Below are positions 10,434-22,655 of a stretch of 64,000 nucleotides of DNA, piece by piece. The position numbers and the translations under genes are program-made. The notes under the pieces are model-generated. The model was given only the letters and a program-made list of their open reading frames with translations. It made no database searches and was not told where the DNA came from. Source of the stretch: Cyanoderma ruficeps (Eukaryota > Chordata > Aves > Passeriformes > Timaliidae). Where the stretch lies: assembly GCA_008694505.1 (NCBI GenBank), contig VZDJ01000063.1:1597654-1661653 (forward strand), given 5' to 3'. Numbering within the stretch: position 1 is the stretch's first letter; each line of letters opens with the position of its first letter.

Positions 10434-10642
10434 GCAGTGTGCTGGGAGGAGCTGGCTGGGGAAGGGAGCAGCAGGAAGCTGGGCTGGATGCACAGGGCTG
10501 GGCTTTGGGATCGTGGCAGTGGCACTGGAAACCTCCCCCTCCACCAGGAGAGAATTTCCTTGTGTTGCTTTCCAAGCCAGGGCTGGGCTGGGCTGGGCTG
10601 CTCATCCCTGGAATCCCACAAAGAGGTTTCTGTGGGGCAGAC
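10434..10642. other. G+C-rich noncoding spacer
   Basis: It includes a short run of GGGCT pentamers near 10580-10600; otherwise nothing recognisable. Confidence 0.5.
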
Positions 10643-10762
10643 AGGGATCCAGGTTGGGATCCAGGCTGGGATCCAGGCTGGGGTCCAGGCAGGGAACCAG
10701 GCTGGGATCCAGGCAGGGATCCAGGCAGGGATCCAGGCAGGGATCCAGGCAGGGATTCAGAT
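10643..10762. repeat. 12-bp minisatellite, about ten units with BamHI-type sites
   Basis: Ten 12-bp units of (a/t)gggatccaggc with steady 12-bp spacing. Eight retain GGATCC and two carry 'gggtcc' or 'ggaacc'. The period is four codons, so the long minus-strand frame from 9718 to 10782 passes straight through as a Pro-Gly-Ser-rich repeat and should not be taken as a gene. Confidence 0.95.
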
Positions 10763-10899
10763 GGATTCAGACCCTGCAGCATCCCCTGTTTTCATTTCTG
10801 ACCAGCACAGAATGCAGAACCTCCCAACCTGAGCTTTTGAACCCTCTTAAGGATGGTCAGACACCACAAACATCAATTCTATGACTAATCTGATCCATC

Positions 10900-11150
10900 C
10901 CTAAATTTATTCCTTGTAATCAGCAATCTGTTTTCTTTAACTACAGGCACCACTACGTGACCAGTACATGATCTAATTAAATGCAACATATTAATGATCC
11001 CCTCCACGGATTTGTGACCCTGTAATGAGCGGCAGAACTACACCACTGACTCTGCTTGATTTGGTTGTAGCTTAGATTTTAAAATTATTTTCTCCATTTA
11101 ATGGCCAAATAATGAATGACAAATCCGTGCGTGACGCTGCTGTAAAATCC
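10900..11150. other. AT-rich unique block, possible conserved noncoding element
   Basis: A cluster of 'taatt', 'attaatga', 'aataatgaatga' and related cores lies in repeat-free AT-rich sequence, while both flanks are G+C-richer. It is a candidate regulatory block on composition alone. Confidence 0.35.
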
Positions 11151-13040
11151 TCGATGAAACCTGCTCTGAGAAGGACATCCAGCTCAGCTAAGGTGCTAAA
11201 AATTGGAATGAATTCAGCTCTTGCATGGATAATAGTTGGTAGGAGGCTGAGCTGTAGGTCTGTGCTTTCTTTGCCAGCTCCAGGTTCCCTGTTTTGTTGC
11301 CACATCCATAAAAACAGCACCGGGGAACTGGGGGATGGGGCCGCAGTGACACCTGAGAGCCGCAGTTATTTGCTGGAATGTCAGCTCTGTGATCTGCTGC
11401 AAACCTCGTGGCAGATTAAAGACACAAACTGGGAAGTTGGAGACGGAGCCAGCTGCAACTTGAAACAATCCCATAAATATTTATTTATGCACAGCTGCTC
11501 TCGTGGGTGACTTACAAGGGGACTCCATCCCCCTTCCCTTCTGATTTGTACAAGTCCCATAAATTGTCTTTAATTTTTTAAAATTTTTTTTTTGACCACT
11601 GCTTTATTTAATAGCTAAACCAGCAGCTTGGTTTCAAGTCAGACATGAGGAAAAGCTGGAGGGCTGCTCAAAGAATAAATAAATGGTTTTGGTAGGAAGT
11701 TCATCACATGAAGGGAACAGACTTTCTCAGCAGTGGAGGCTGATCCTGCCTTGGGGCAGCAGAGCCCAGAGAAGCTCCCCCAGCCCCTCCTCGCCCCAGT
11801 TCCGAGGAATCTGTCAAATGTTTGTTGAATTTTCTCAGCTGTTTGTGTAAAGTGAAAAAGCCAGGCCTGAACCTCGACAAACAGAATGTCCTCACACAGA
11901 AGGCAGTGGGTGACACCCAGAGAAAAACAAGCCCAGCAATCTGCAGCCCTGCTTTCTGTGCTGGTGCCGTGGAGCCAGGAGGCAAATTTAGACAGTTCCT
12001 GGGTGGGTTTTATTTTTATTTTAACTTTGCAAAGTCTGGTCATTGGATTGGTTTCAGCTTTTCCTTGCTGGTGGTTGATTCTGCTGCAGAATCCTGGCTG
12101 TAGAGACCTCGATGCCGCTGCTTTGCCTGCTGAAATTCGGGCTCCAAAATGAGATTTGGAGCCGGGTTTGGGGATCCCAGGCTCGGGTGCAGCCTGGGGC
12201 ACAAATGCCAGGCAGCACGAAGGCACTGCTGCCCCTGAGGGAGGGATGGCCCTGGGCTGATGCCTCTCACTGGACCCCAGGGGAGTCCCAGCGGGAATTT
12301 CTGGAGCTGTTTTCAGGTTTCCCCAGCTGAGATGAGCATGAGCACACACAGAGAATCAGATCGATTTTCCTCTCCCCCCCCACCGTGGGCAGCCCAATTT
12401 CCATCACAAAGGGTTTGGGGTGAGCGTGCAGAGAACTTGCTCAGGATGAGCTCAGGCACCTGGATTTTGGGAACGATCCCCCCTGGAGAACCTCAGGCAG
12501 TGAAAAAACCAGGCAGGGAGGGGTTTGAACCTCCACAAGGTTGCCGTGATTCCAAGGAGCTCTGGATGATCAGGAGTTGGCTGCTTTGCTCCTTTGAGCA
12601 GGCATTTTATACATACATGTATAAAAACCCCCAGCTAAATTGGGACAGTGCACGCTGCCTTTGCTCTGCTTTGATCAGGGTGGAGCTCCTCCAGAGCTGC
12701 CCTGATTAAATCAGAGAGAAAATAAATTGAAAGGGTTTCTGTCTGATTTGTGAGGCTTCTTCAGGTGTTAAGGGGAGAGGAAAGAAAAACATCCAAGGAG
12801 GAGAGGGATTTACCATTTCATTGCCAAGCAGAACTCTTGCCGGCACAGAGGGCAGTGAACAAATCTTCTGAGGAGAACCCTGCAGAATCCTCACCACCAC
12901 ATCCTGCCCGGCACAGGAAGGACAACAAAGCAATTTTTCCCTCCCCACACGACTCCCCTGCCCAGCGTGGCCTGCCAGGAGCGGAGGTGAGGTTGCTCAG
13001 TGGTGCTGCAGGTCTCAGCATCAGCACCTCTCCCCACGCC
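11151..13040. other. Unique noncoding sequence
   Basis: No gene supported. A T-rich run lies at 11572-11593 and a C run near 12373-12381. The 236-codon minus-strand frame 11639-12349 has low-complexity Ala/Ser/Pro composition and no recognisable domain. Confidence 0.45.
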
Positions 13041-15468
13041 GTGAATATTGAAATGCCCGAGTCATTCATCTCCCTTCCCCACCGAGGACAAGGGATGTTC
13101 AATTCCCGGCCACAAAAAGGGCTCCGCGGGGATGATTGAGTTACTCGAGTCGCTTAAAAGCTGCCTGGAACCGCTGAAAGGCCCTGACAGGCAGGGAGGG
13201 GAGGTCAGGGGTGGAGTTCATCACCTCCCTAACAGAATTAATCAGGGGGACAAAATCAGAACACGTTTGCTATTGAACACCGAGTCAATGCCCGCTGGAA
13301 AGCATCGTGGTGTGGTCCCGATTTAGAATTCCCAGAGGGGAGCGAGAGAGGCTTGGGGAAAGTCCAAGGAAGGAGAGCAAATCCCTTTGTTTGTAAAAAG
13401 GGAGAGTGAAGGATTGGTTCGGAAAAGCTGCAGGAAGAGGAATTACTCTCAGGTCTCCCAGCGATTTTAACCTTTCCTGAGGTTATTAAAGGTTTTAAAT
13501 CCAACAGGGGGAATTGGGAAAGGAGAGGAATAAATGGCAGGGAGGTGAATCAGGGCAGAGCATCCTCCAGGTGCTTTAGTGACAGCTCAGCCAGGCTCTG
13601 TCTGACTCTGTCCAGCGCTCCTGGGAGCTCCGGCAGGGCAAGATCAACACCTGGGAAGTTCCTGCTCTTTGGTGACCAGGGAGCCTCAGAGCCTTGACAG
13701 GAGACTTTTCCTTCACTCCCTATTTCCACGTGGCTGCCCAAGCCCAGATCCACTTCCAGAGGGGGATTTGCAGGCACAGCCCAGCTCCTGTCCCTGTCCC
13801 AGCCCCTTCCCAGGAGTGCCACCGAGCCTGGTCCCTCCTCAGTCCCTAAAACTCCGATCAGCAGCTCAGCTGGGCCACCCAGATGGACAAAAATGCTGCT
13901 TTTCCTGCCTTGGGCAGTGTCCAGAAAGCTTTAAAGTATGGCAGGGACGTGTAAAACAATCTATGGACAATCTCCTTTTCACTACCTGCTGGATCCTTCC
14001 CCCAGTTCTGACCCCGATGTGTTTGTGCCAGTCTGGGATGGACAAACAACCCCAAATCCCTTTTTGTTGGCTGCTGTAAAACACGGGCAGAGCCTCAGCA
14101 CCGAGATAAGCAGAGCTTTCACTGCAAGAAGCAGGAGACCTTCAGAGGATGTTGCCTCTGGGGAAATCTGTTCAGCAAGAGGCTTTATTTTTAATGTGAA
14201 ATGGAGGAACAAAACAGGGAATTGAAGCTTTTTGGTAAACCTTGCACGGGGCCCACAGCCCGGCTCGCTCTTTTTTGCAGCCTTTTTGCAGCCTGCTATT
14301 ATTCATGCCCCAGATTTGCTTTTTTTTCTCAATGGGTTTCCCGAGATAAAAATGTGCTTTCTGAAAGAAAAAAAAAATTTTGATAAGAAAAAAAAAGTGT
14401 ATTTCTGCTTTGTAATCAACCAGGCTCCCTCAGAAGTCTCTTTTTTTTTTTTTTTTTTAAAATNTTTTTTTTGTAAAATGAGCAGCACATTTCAGGTGTG
14501 CAGCTGAATTTCCTGATTCCCAAAGCTGCTTGTCAAAATTATCAAGGCAATGGTAGCAGGCCCACTTGCAGTAATTCGATTATTAGACAAAGCATGCTGA
14601 AATCTCCCTGTTTCCTTCCCCTCATAAAACCAGTTGTTCCTGAATATTTTCCTGCTGCATTCGGTGAACTTCTGCTGAGGTTCAGGGCTCTGAGCAGAGC
14701 AGCAGAAGCTGTTCAAGTTTCCTTCAGCACCAGAACGATTCCAGAAAATAAAAGGCAGAAAAACGTGAGGAAAAGCTGTCTTTGAAACGAGGCCACATCT
14801 TGATTGCACCCAGTGGCTAAAAGGGGAAGAAACTTGGACAAAAACTCCATCTGGGAGCTGTTCAGTCTGGATTTTCAGGCAGGCTTGCACGTTGCTCGAA
14901 TTTCTTTTCCTCCTGCCTTGACCCCAAGCAGAAAACTTGGCAGATGTGTTTGGGAGATCAGCGTGGAACTGAGCCTGGAGCTTGGAAAGCTCCTGAATAA
15001 AACAAAGATGTTCAAGCAGCGAGGAAATGACCAGGCCCGGGGTTCTTGAGGGGGCTGAGGGTGAGGCCTCCCGTGGAGGCAGCACTAATTTACACATTCC
15101 TTGGGAAAACACCCACACAGGGGCCACACAGCAAAACATTTCCTTTCATCCACTCCCGTGCTTTCAGCACAGAACAACCCCTTGCTCTTCAATTGTCCAA
15201 GTTGTCTTCTCACTCCACACCAGGCTTTGGCTTTTCCTCCTTTCCAGCAGTGAGACCAGGGCCGAGGAGAGCTGGAGAGCAGGAAAATACTGAAATAGTT
15301 TGGTTTTTGTCAGGGTTTGTGCTGAGAACACAAGCACAAGCTCTGATGTGTGAACTGCCCTGCTTTTGGTGGCTCCCAGCTCAGGTGGGCCTGCTCAGGG
15401 TGCAGGTGAACAGCAGGGATCAACAGGCTCTTCCAGCTCAGAAATCAGGAACCAGCCCTTGGGAGGAA
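13041..15468. other. Noncoding sequence with a poly-A/poly-T pair
   Basis: A-rich runs at 14369-14397 face a T-rich run at 14441-14473 containing a single N (14464), so the two could fold back on each other. No gene is recognisable in the rest; the 215-codon minus-strand frame 14492-15139 shows no domain. Confidence 0.45.
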
Positions 15469-15774
15469 AGCTCCAAACTCACCAAAATTCAGTGTGGACA
15501 AGGACAGGGCCTAAATATTGTCTGTGGAGAGCTCCAAACCCACCAAAACTCAGTGTGGACAAGGACAGGGTCTAAATATTGTCTGTGGAGAGCTCCAAAC
15601 CCACCAAAATTCAGTTTGATTGAGGACTGAGCCCAAATCTTGGCTGTGGAGAGCTCCAAACCCACCAAAATTGAGTGTGGATGAGGACTGAGCCCAAATC
15701 TTGGCTGTGGAGAGCACCAAACCCACCAAAATTGAGTGTGGATGAGGACTGAGCCCAAATGTTGGCTGTGGAGA
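15469..15774. repeat. 61-bp minisatellite, five units
   Basis: Five units of 61 bp begin at 15469, 15530, 15591, 15652 and 15713, each with 'agctccaaacccaccaaaa' followed by 'gtgtgga' and ending 'ctgtggag'. The first two share 'caaggacaggg' and 'aaatattgtctg'; the last three share 'gaggactgagcccaaat'. Two subfamilies in order imply duplication within each half of the array. Confidence 0.95.
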
Positions 15775-16867
15775 GCCCTCACCCAGGGCTCAGGACACCA
15801 CAAGGGGAGCAGGCCCCACCATCACCCCCCCAGGAATATTGGGGAGGGCTCCGTGTTTATTTTCCCCCCAGGGAATCTTTGACATTCCCACATTTGGTGA
15901 CTCTGCTGAGCAGCCAGCCCCGAGCTGTGGCCCTGGGTGATATCAGGGTGAGAATTGATTGTGCCAGGGCTCAGCACAAACATTCTGCCGAGCACCAGGA
16001 GGAATGGAAACCCGGGGAATGTGTTTACCAGACACGCACAACCCCGGAGCTGCTGCTCCTCCTGTTGCCATGGTGACTGCGCTTGTCTGACAATATTAGG
16101 AGGAAAATGTTCACATTGATTTCTCCCCCCTCCCCACCTCCCCTTGTTTTCCCTCTGAAATAAAAGATGATACCTGGGAATTAAATTAATCCCTGGGCTA
16201 ACTGCGGTTGTGTTTCCAGCACAGGGCCTGGGATGCACACACACACAGTGATGGATTTTCCCTTTTTTTTCCTTCACCACTCCAAACCATTCCCTCCAAT
16301 TCCCCACTTGCCACTGCTCCTCTGCCCTTAACCCTTTGCCTGCCGTGCTTTCCAGAAGGAGGACGACTCCAGGGGCAGGGGAAGAAGGATTATGCAGGGA
16401 TTGATGTCTTTCCTGTGTACTGGAAGGTGGGCATGATTTATTTAAAGGCAGAATTTCCCAGCAGCAGTTGTTTCATTGGTGCTCAGGGGAGTGTGGGTGC
16501 TCTCATTTCACTTTATAGCTCCCATTCAAACCAAGTCAGCTGGGAATCGATTTGGAGAACAGCATTAAGCTGAATTTCCCCGTGTTGTAAGGACAAATAT
16601 AATCACAGGAAATGGAGCTTGCCCCCTCTGACCTTGTTAATGTGACACTCACTCAGGTCTCTGATGGCCCAAACGAGGAGTGTCCCACTTTTACAGCCAC
16701 TTTTCCACCTGATGCTGTTGGAAGCAGCCTCAGAACTGACTCAGGCCACACTGGTACAGAATTCCTCAGGTGTGAGGCACTGGGGCCTGCAGGAAAGAGG
16801 GAGAGGGAATTTTCACAGGGATGTGCAGTGACAGGACAAGGGGGAACGGCTGCAAAGTGCCCGGGAG
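15775..16867. other. Unique noncoding sequence
   Basis: A short (CA)n lies near 16234-16245. No gene or clear mobile element. Confidence 0.45.
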
Positions 16868-16950
16868 GAGCTTTAGAGGGGATATTAGGAAAAAACCCTT
16901 CCCTGTGAGGGGTGGAGGAGGGAAGGGTGGTGCTGCTCTGGCACAGAGGG
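16868..16950 (+). mobile_element. Diverged CR1 LINE fragment
   Basis: 'gagctttagaggggatatta' followed by 'aacccttccctgtgaggggt' and a 'tggcacagagggg' segment match the CR1 3' region in order. The similarity ends before the terminal tail. Truncated at both ends. Confidence 0.6.
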
Positions 16951-18130
16951 GAAACAATCCAAGAGGAAGCTTAGTTCCTCCACTTGGCAATTAAAACCAA
17001 TCTTTCCTTTCCTTGTTGGAACCTGAGGGTCCTAAAAGCTTCCAGCACTGAGCAGTGAGGAGGGAAACTTGAGTGCCAAAGGCTCTCGGCCCATCCCATA
17101 GCAGCCCCCTGAAAAAACTACAAAATCACATTTGTACTTCCCTGATCCTCTCCGTAAATCAGGGGTTTGGTCTCTGCAGCTGATCCTGAGGTGAGGCTGA
17201 GGGATATTAAGGAGGCACAGAGCTGAGGATGGGGTTGCTTAGCAATCCAGCAGGAAAATTCCCGGGAATCTCTGCTAAGCTCAGATGGATGCCACGTTCC
17301 TGTCACAAACTGGAACAGAACTCCTGAGCATCACTTCATTGTTCCATTTAAACCTTAAACGTTTGGATACAAAAATCACAAACACCCCAGGCTTTTTTTC
17401 TTATTTATTTATTTTATTGGGTTGTTTTTTTCCTTAGTTTTTGTCCTTTAATGCTTTCTGTCCCTCAGTTTGTTCCTCCCACGCTGAGGATTCCAAACAC
17501 ATCGCTGTCGCTTTTGCCTTTGCTGGCTGCTGCAGCAAATTAAAATCACCTGCTGGTGATAATCCCCCTGCCTGGAGGCTTAATGATGCCACGAACTCTG
17601 CGAGGGGAGTTTTTGGTGTTTGATCCAATTATCCAGAGCTAAAGATGACTCGAGAAGGAGCCAGGGAGGAGGCCGGGGCTGTGTGTCATTGCACGGTCAC
17701 GCACGGGAGATGAGCCTTTGAGAGGGACGTACCACAGATTTTACTGCAAAACATGATTTGGGTAGACAGGACTAAAGGTTGGGGGGAAGAATTTCTCGTT
17801 CCCTCGGCCCACCAGTGGGGAAAGGAGGTGCAGTGATGCAGGAGGAACTCTCCGAGCCACCCCTGGCACGGCTGATCTCAGTCCTGCCTGCAGAGCCACG
17901 CTTTCTCCCGTCTCACTGCCTCCTGCTCTTTCTTCCTCTTTTTAATTTGCATTGCACAATTTAACCATCGTTGCAGGCCCTTCGGGTTATTTACTCTTGG
18001 AGAATAAAAGCTGAATGGGAACAATGTGTGCAGGAGCTGCAGCAGCTCGTGGACACTCCCTGCTGCTCCCCTGCTCCTGGCAGAGCTGGGGCTGCCCTCC
18101 TGGGGCTCCAAACAGGTGACAATAAACACA
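16951..18130. other. Unique noncoding sequence
   Basis: It contains T/A-rich sequence at 17394-17440 and a perfect octamer ATTTGCAT at 17945-17952. No gene was seen. Confidence 0.45.
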
Positions 18131-18256
18131 ACAGGGTGCCCAGAGGAGCTGGAGCTGCTCCATCCCTGGAAGTGTCCAGGCTAGGTGGGATTGAGATGCT
18201 CCAGGTGGTGGGAGGTGCCCAAAGTTGGGATGAGGTGAGCTTTAAGGCTCCATCAC
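18131..18256 (+). mobile_element. CR1 LINE 3' end
   Basis: 'gagctgctccatccctggaa' then 'gtgtccaggctagg' then 'gatgaggtgagctttaaggc' follow the CR1 3' order. The last ~20 bp are also part of the tandem duplication at 18237-18561, so the insertion predates that duplication. Confidence 0.7.
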
Positions 18257-18561
18257 CTTAAAAAGCTGTTTGTGATTTCTCCTTCCAATACATCTGAGAA
18301 GAATTAATGTGAAAAACCACCCTGTTGGCCCCTCCTCATGATATTTAGGCAAACAACACATCCTGAAGCAAAGAGGAAGGTGTTTTAATGAGCTTTAACC
18401 CCCCTCCGAATCTAAACCATTCCATCACATTAAAAAGCTATTTAAAATTTCCTCTTCCAATGTATCTGAGAAGAATTAATGTGAAAAACCACCCTGTTTG
18501 CCCCCTCCTCATGATATTTAGGCAGACAACACTTGCTGAAGCAAAGAGAAAGGTGTTTTTT
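18237..18561. repeat. Tandem duplication of ~155-172 bp including a CR1 tail
   Basis: Copy 1 (18237-18389) and copy 2 (18390-18561) both start 'gagcttta'. Both contain 'gagaagaattaatgtgaaaa' and 'ctcatgatatttaggca' and end with 'gcaaagag(g/a)aaggtgtttt'. Copy 2 keeps about 19 bp more of the CR1 tail ('tctaaaccattccatcac'), lost from copy 1. Divergence by eye is roughly one base in ten. Confidence 0.9.
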
Positions 18562-19324
18562 TGGGGTGTGCTCAGCAGATGGGCTGGCAGGGGCTCTGCC
18601 TGAGGGAACTGCTCTCCATCCCGGCCACACTCCCACGGCAAACTGCACAGCCCCACGGATTTCTTGTAAATGCTGTGATTTTATGGCCCTGAGAAGGGAA
18701 ACAATCACGTTAATTGATTTGGAGAGCTGCCCACAGAGTGCGCTCATGAAGGTGGCCAGCAGCTCGTGGGGTCGGGGAGTGCATCCTGAGAAGAAAAAGG
18801 AAAATCAAACCTCAATTCCTGTGACATCAGCACCAGCCCTCCTGCACCCAGCCAAAACACATCCCTCGAAACCAGAGCTCCGAATCCTTCAGCTGCTTCA
18901 CTCCAGGAGAGATTTCTAAAACAATCTCTTGTGGAATTCCTGTACAAGTCTTTTTTTTTTTTCCCTGAAAACAACAGATGCAAGCAAAGAACACAAAGGG
19001 AGGGTGAAGAGATCTGTTTTGATGAGTGGGCCTGGGAGAATTCAGAGCGAGTTCTGAGTGGGATCTCTTGGCCCATGTGCTCGGAACGGAGCATCACTCA
19101 GAGCCTGGGCTGGTTCCACATCCCACACGACCCTTTGCCTTGTGCTTTCCCTCTAGCTTTGTCTTTTCTCCTTGAGGAGGAGCAGGGATGGCTGTGCTGT
19201 AACAACCCAAACCAAAGCTGATTTGTGCAGAAATCCACACCCAGCACCGTGGGGACAGGGACAGAGGGGTGCCAGTGCCATTTGCAGTGGGGTGACACCT
19301 CCCCAATGTCCAGCCAGGTTCCTT
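18562..19324. other. Unique noncoding sequence
   Basis: A T run lies near 18951-18962. No gene or element is recognisable. Confidence 0.45.
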
Positions 19325-19810
19325 TTGAGAAGAGTGACAGATTTGTTTTTACAAACAAACTCTGGGTTCTGCTGGGAGATAAAACCAGCACTGAGAGAGA
19401 AAAGAAACAATGGGAAGGATTCCACTGATTGATGAGTGGAAAAGGAGATATTTGCCTTTACAAACGAACTGTGGGTTTGCTGAGGAATGAAATTGGATAT
19501 TGAAAGATGGAAGAAACAACGGGGAAAACCCAAAAGTTCCATAAGAATTAAAAATTAAAAGAGGGGGATAATAGATTAAAGTCGAATTTTAGGTATTGGG
19601 CACTCTGGGAAGTCTGAAACTCTCAAGTGCTTTAGCCAATGGGGAAAGGGAGAGGGAAATTGGGATAAATAGGAGGTTGCATCCTCCAAAAATTGGAAAG
19701 ACCCCAGGGGAAATGCCCCATGGCCTCTCCCTTTATTGGAACAAAGTCAAAGGACTCCTCTGTCTCCTTTTGGGACACAAACCTCTGGTGTTGGTGGATT
19801 AATTGTTCCC
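19325..19810 (+). mobile_element. Diverged LTR-like sequence with an internal duplication
   Basis: Two related ~100-bp units (about 19330-19425 and 19440-19530) share 'tttacaaac(a/g)aact' and 'agaaacaa(t/c)ggg'. Downstream are a TATA-like 'gataaatagg' (19662-19671) and a promoter-like layout resembling avian ERV LTR U3/R sequence. No TG/CA boundary or target duplication could be fixed. Assignment to an endogenous retrovirus is by general resemblance only. Confidence 0.35.
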
Positions 19811-20143
19811 AACACTTCCATCCCGAGGGAGGCTGTCAGCAGCCGGCCAGGAGTGTCAGAGAGTCCTTGTGATGCCTCGTGATGGCCAACATGGCTCCAG
19901 GAGACCTTTCCTGGCCCTTCCCCACCCTGACCCTCAGCCCAGGCTGTGCAGAGCAGCTCCTCATCTCCCGGGGCAGCTGCTGGGCTCCACAACTGATTTA
20001 TTTCTCCTCAGCAGGTCTCGGGGAGGCTCCCAGGGAAGCCCTGGGCTGGGAGGGGAGGCTGCTGGCCCCGGTGACAAGTGACATGATGGAGAAAATTGCC
20101 GTGTCAGCCCTGATTAGGGCCGGCACTGCCGGGGAGGAGCCAG
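19811..20143. other. G+C-rich noncoding sequence
   Basis: No gene recognised between the LTR-like stretch and the second gap. Confidence 0.45.
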
Positions 20144-20313
20144 CCTGAGCCTGAGCCTGAGCCTGNNNNNNNNNNNNNNNNNNNNNNNNNNNNNNNNNNN
20201 NNNNNNNNNNNNNNNNNNNNNNNNNNNNNNNNNNNNNNNNNNNNNNNNNNNNNNNNNNNNNNNNNNNNNNNNNNNNNNNNNNNNNNNNNNNNNNNNNNNN
20301 NNNNNNNNNNNNN
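20144..20313. repeat. (GAGCCT)n hexamer repeat running into an assembly gap
   Basis: Four hexamers (20144-20165) enter 148 N (20166-20313). The right side starts with G-rich 'ggggcctggggggg', so array length and end are unresolved. The G+C-rich repeat is likely the cause of the gap. Confidence 0.9.
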
Positions 20314-22655
20314 GGGGCCTGGGGGGGATTTTCGAGCACATTTTCATGCTTGACCTGCTCGTCACCCCTCCCTTTGCCAGGGAACAATGCTGTCCTCTCT
20401 GAGCCAGGGTGCCTCGGTGGCTTTGGCCGAGTCCTCGGGATGAGATCAGGAGGGAGCTCACGGCAGACAATTCCTTTTCCCCCTCATTAGAAACTCTCAG
20501 CACCTCTCCCTCTCTCTAGGTCTGTTCAAACCCATCTGCTGGGTCTTGCAAAGCCCCTTCCCAAAGGCCTGGGTTTGGAGACACCAGGCTGGCCTGAGCT
20601 GGCTCCAGCTGCAGCCTCTGCCCCTCTTCTGGGGGGCTCTGAGGGCAGCATCTCCCTGGTCATCAGCCCCAGAGCACCCTGTGCTACCCCCCTGGGTTAA
20701 CCCCTGATGCCTCCAGGTGCCCTTTCCTCCATTAGACAGGAAGAACTTGGGGAAAAGTTCCGAATGCCACCCCAAAATCTGCATCCCAACCTCGCCTCGG
20801 GAGCCTTTTCATGACAATAAATCTCCACCCCACCTGACAGGGAGCATAGGCAGCTGCCACCCTGATTACTCCCAGCACAGAAATCTCCTTTGACAGCTTT
20901 TGGTTTCCTTATTTCCTCCCATTAATTGTTTCCCTGGGATCCTGGAGCAGGGCTCTGTCCCAAGGGAAGGGAAGCTGTGGCAGCAGGAGTGTGAGCAGTC
21001 CTGTCTGAGCTGTGCTTGAACATCCACAATGTTCCTCCTCCTCCAGGGCAGAGGAGGAAATATTCCTGCTGATCAATCTCCTTGGAAATGCCCATTGTTT
21101 TTCCCCCAAACTATTTTAACTCCATTAGTTTATCACAGTCTTTTCACGGCAGCGTTTGGCAGAGCTGACAAAGAACCTCACCAGGGTCAAAAGAGAAGGA
21201 AAGAAGCCTTTCCCAAATTTTCTCTTCAGCCCTATTTTCTCCACTCCCACGGCTCACCCACTTGCCCTGCAAATAAAATTTGTCAGGAAGCAGGACCTGG
21301 CTCCTGTGACAGATGAAACCATCACAGTTCTGATGGAGAGCTCATCCCAATCCCCTCCCACCCGAGCAGCTCCAGGCCGTGTTTGGCGCCCTCCTGCCGG
21401 GGTTTCTCTGCCATCAGACCTGAGAGGGGGGTTTAATTTGAACTTTAAAAGCAGCAGCAGTGCTGTTAAGGGCACTAGGGCAGGGAAAAGGGGGAGAAGA
21501 GGAGAGCTGGGATGGTTTCCAGGGAAGGAGGAGCAGGAATCCCTGAAGGATCTGCTCCCCTCTGTTCCCACAGAGACCCTGATGATGCTCAGGACCCACA
21601 AAGGCTGCAGAGACAAGTAGTTTTCACCTGAGCAGCTGGAAAATATTTCTATTCTCAAAATCCAGCCGAGATTCCTGGCTTTGCCCTCCCTCCCTCGCCC
21701 TTTGGATCTCCTCTGTTTCAGTTCGTGCCACGGAACCCTGCAGGAAAGAACAATTCCCTTATTCCTGTGGAAAGGGAAAGGAATAATCCTCATCCCAGAG
21801 CAAACGGATTTAAAAAAGGATCTTTAGTGTCTGGCAGTGACAACAACAACCCTCAGCAGCAGCACAGGGAGGCTCCTCCAGGAAGGCCAGCAGCAGCCTA
21901 AACGTTGTGTTTTTGTGGGGAAAAGGGAACTTTAAAAACACAGATTGCCCAGGGAAGGAATATTTGCATGGATATTTCCCCTTCTGGCTGATATCGCATC
22001 TCCCTGCCTGGGAAATGAAGCGAGGGGAGGTGTGGGGCTTTTTTTTTTGCATGCTCTGCAGGGAGGAGGTAATGGGAGATTTTGTGCTCTAAGTGGAGAT
22101 AGCAGAATCACGTCGGGCAGGTGAGAAATTGCCTCTCGCTTTCCTGCAGCCACTATCACCACTCTGAAACTGGGAGGGGGGATTGGACAGAGAAATTATC
22201 TGCAGAAAAATAAAACAGCTTTTAAAAGAGCGGGCCTGGAGGAATAGGTAACTCATCTGCAGGAGCAGAGCAATACAAGGGGAAATCCAGATTAGTGTTT
22301 AGCAGAAGCAACAAACTCTTCACACCACATTTCCCCCCAGAACATTCCTTTCCTCCACTTTATTGTTCTTTTCCTTTAGCTCAGCTTGAATGCTTTGGAA
22401 ACAACTCAGGTGATTCTTTGCAGACTGAAGCAGTGATAAGAGGGGGATTTTTTTGGTGCTTCTATTATTTCATGTACAGCCGACAGAGCAGATTGTCTTA
22501 TTGGTACAGATGCAGCTCCAAAATCCTTCCAGGTAATTGGGATTTTTTTTTTTTTTTTTTGGAAGGAGCCATTATGGAATTTCTCATTCACATCCCATCA
22601 TTTGTGATGTTTCGGCTCTTCTCTCCTTTCTAAGGTTGGGGCGTTTCTTTAATGG
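20314..22655. other. Unique noncoding sequence
   Basis: It contains a T run at 22543-22560 and a perfect octamer ATTTGCAT at 21962-21969. Overlapping open frames exist but none resembles a known protein. No mobile element recognised. Confidence 0.45.

Noticed and set aside
9718..10782. 354-codon minus-strand open frame, the longest of the window
   Set aside because: It runs through the 12-bp and 15-bp arrays, whose periods are multiples of three, and the rest is low-complexity Pro/Ser/Gly with no domain, so it is a repeat artefact.
11639..12349. 236-codon minus-strand frame
   Set aside because: No recognisable domain and competing frames on the plus strand over the same DNA.
12520..12570. 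Possible further CR1 tail
   Set aside because: Only scattered short matches ('gaacctccacaaggttgc' and 'gtgattcc') without the usual order, so not enough to call.
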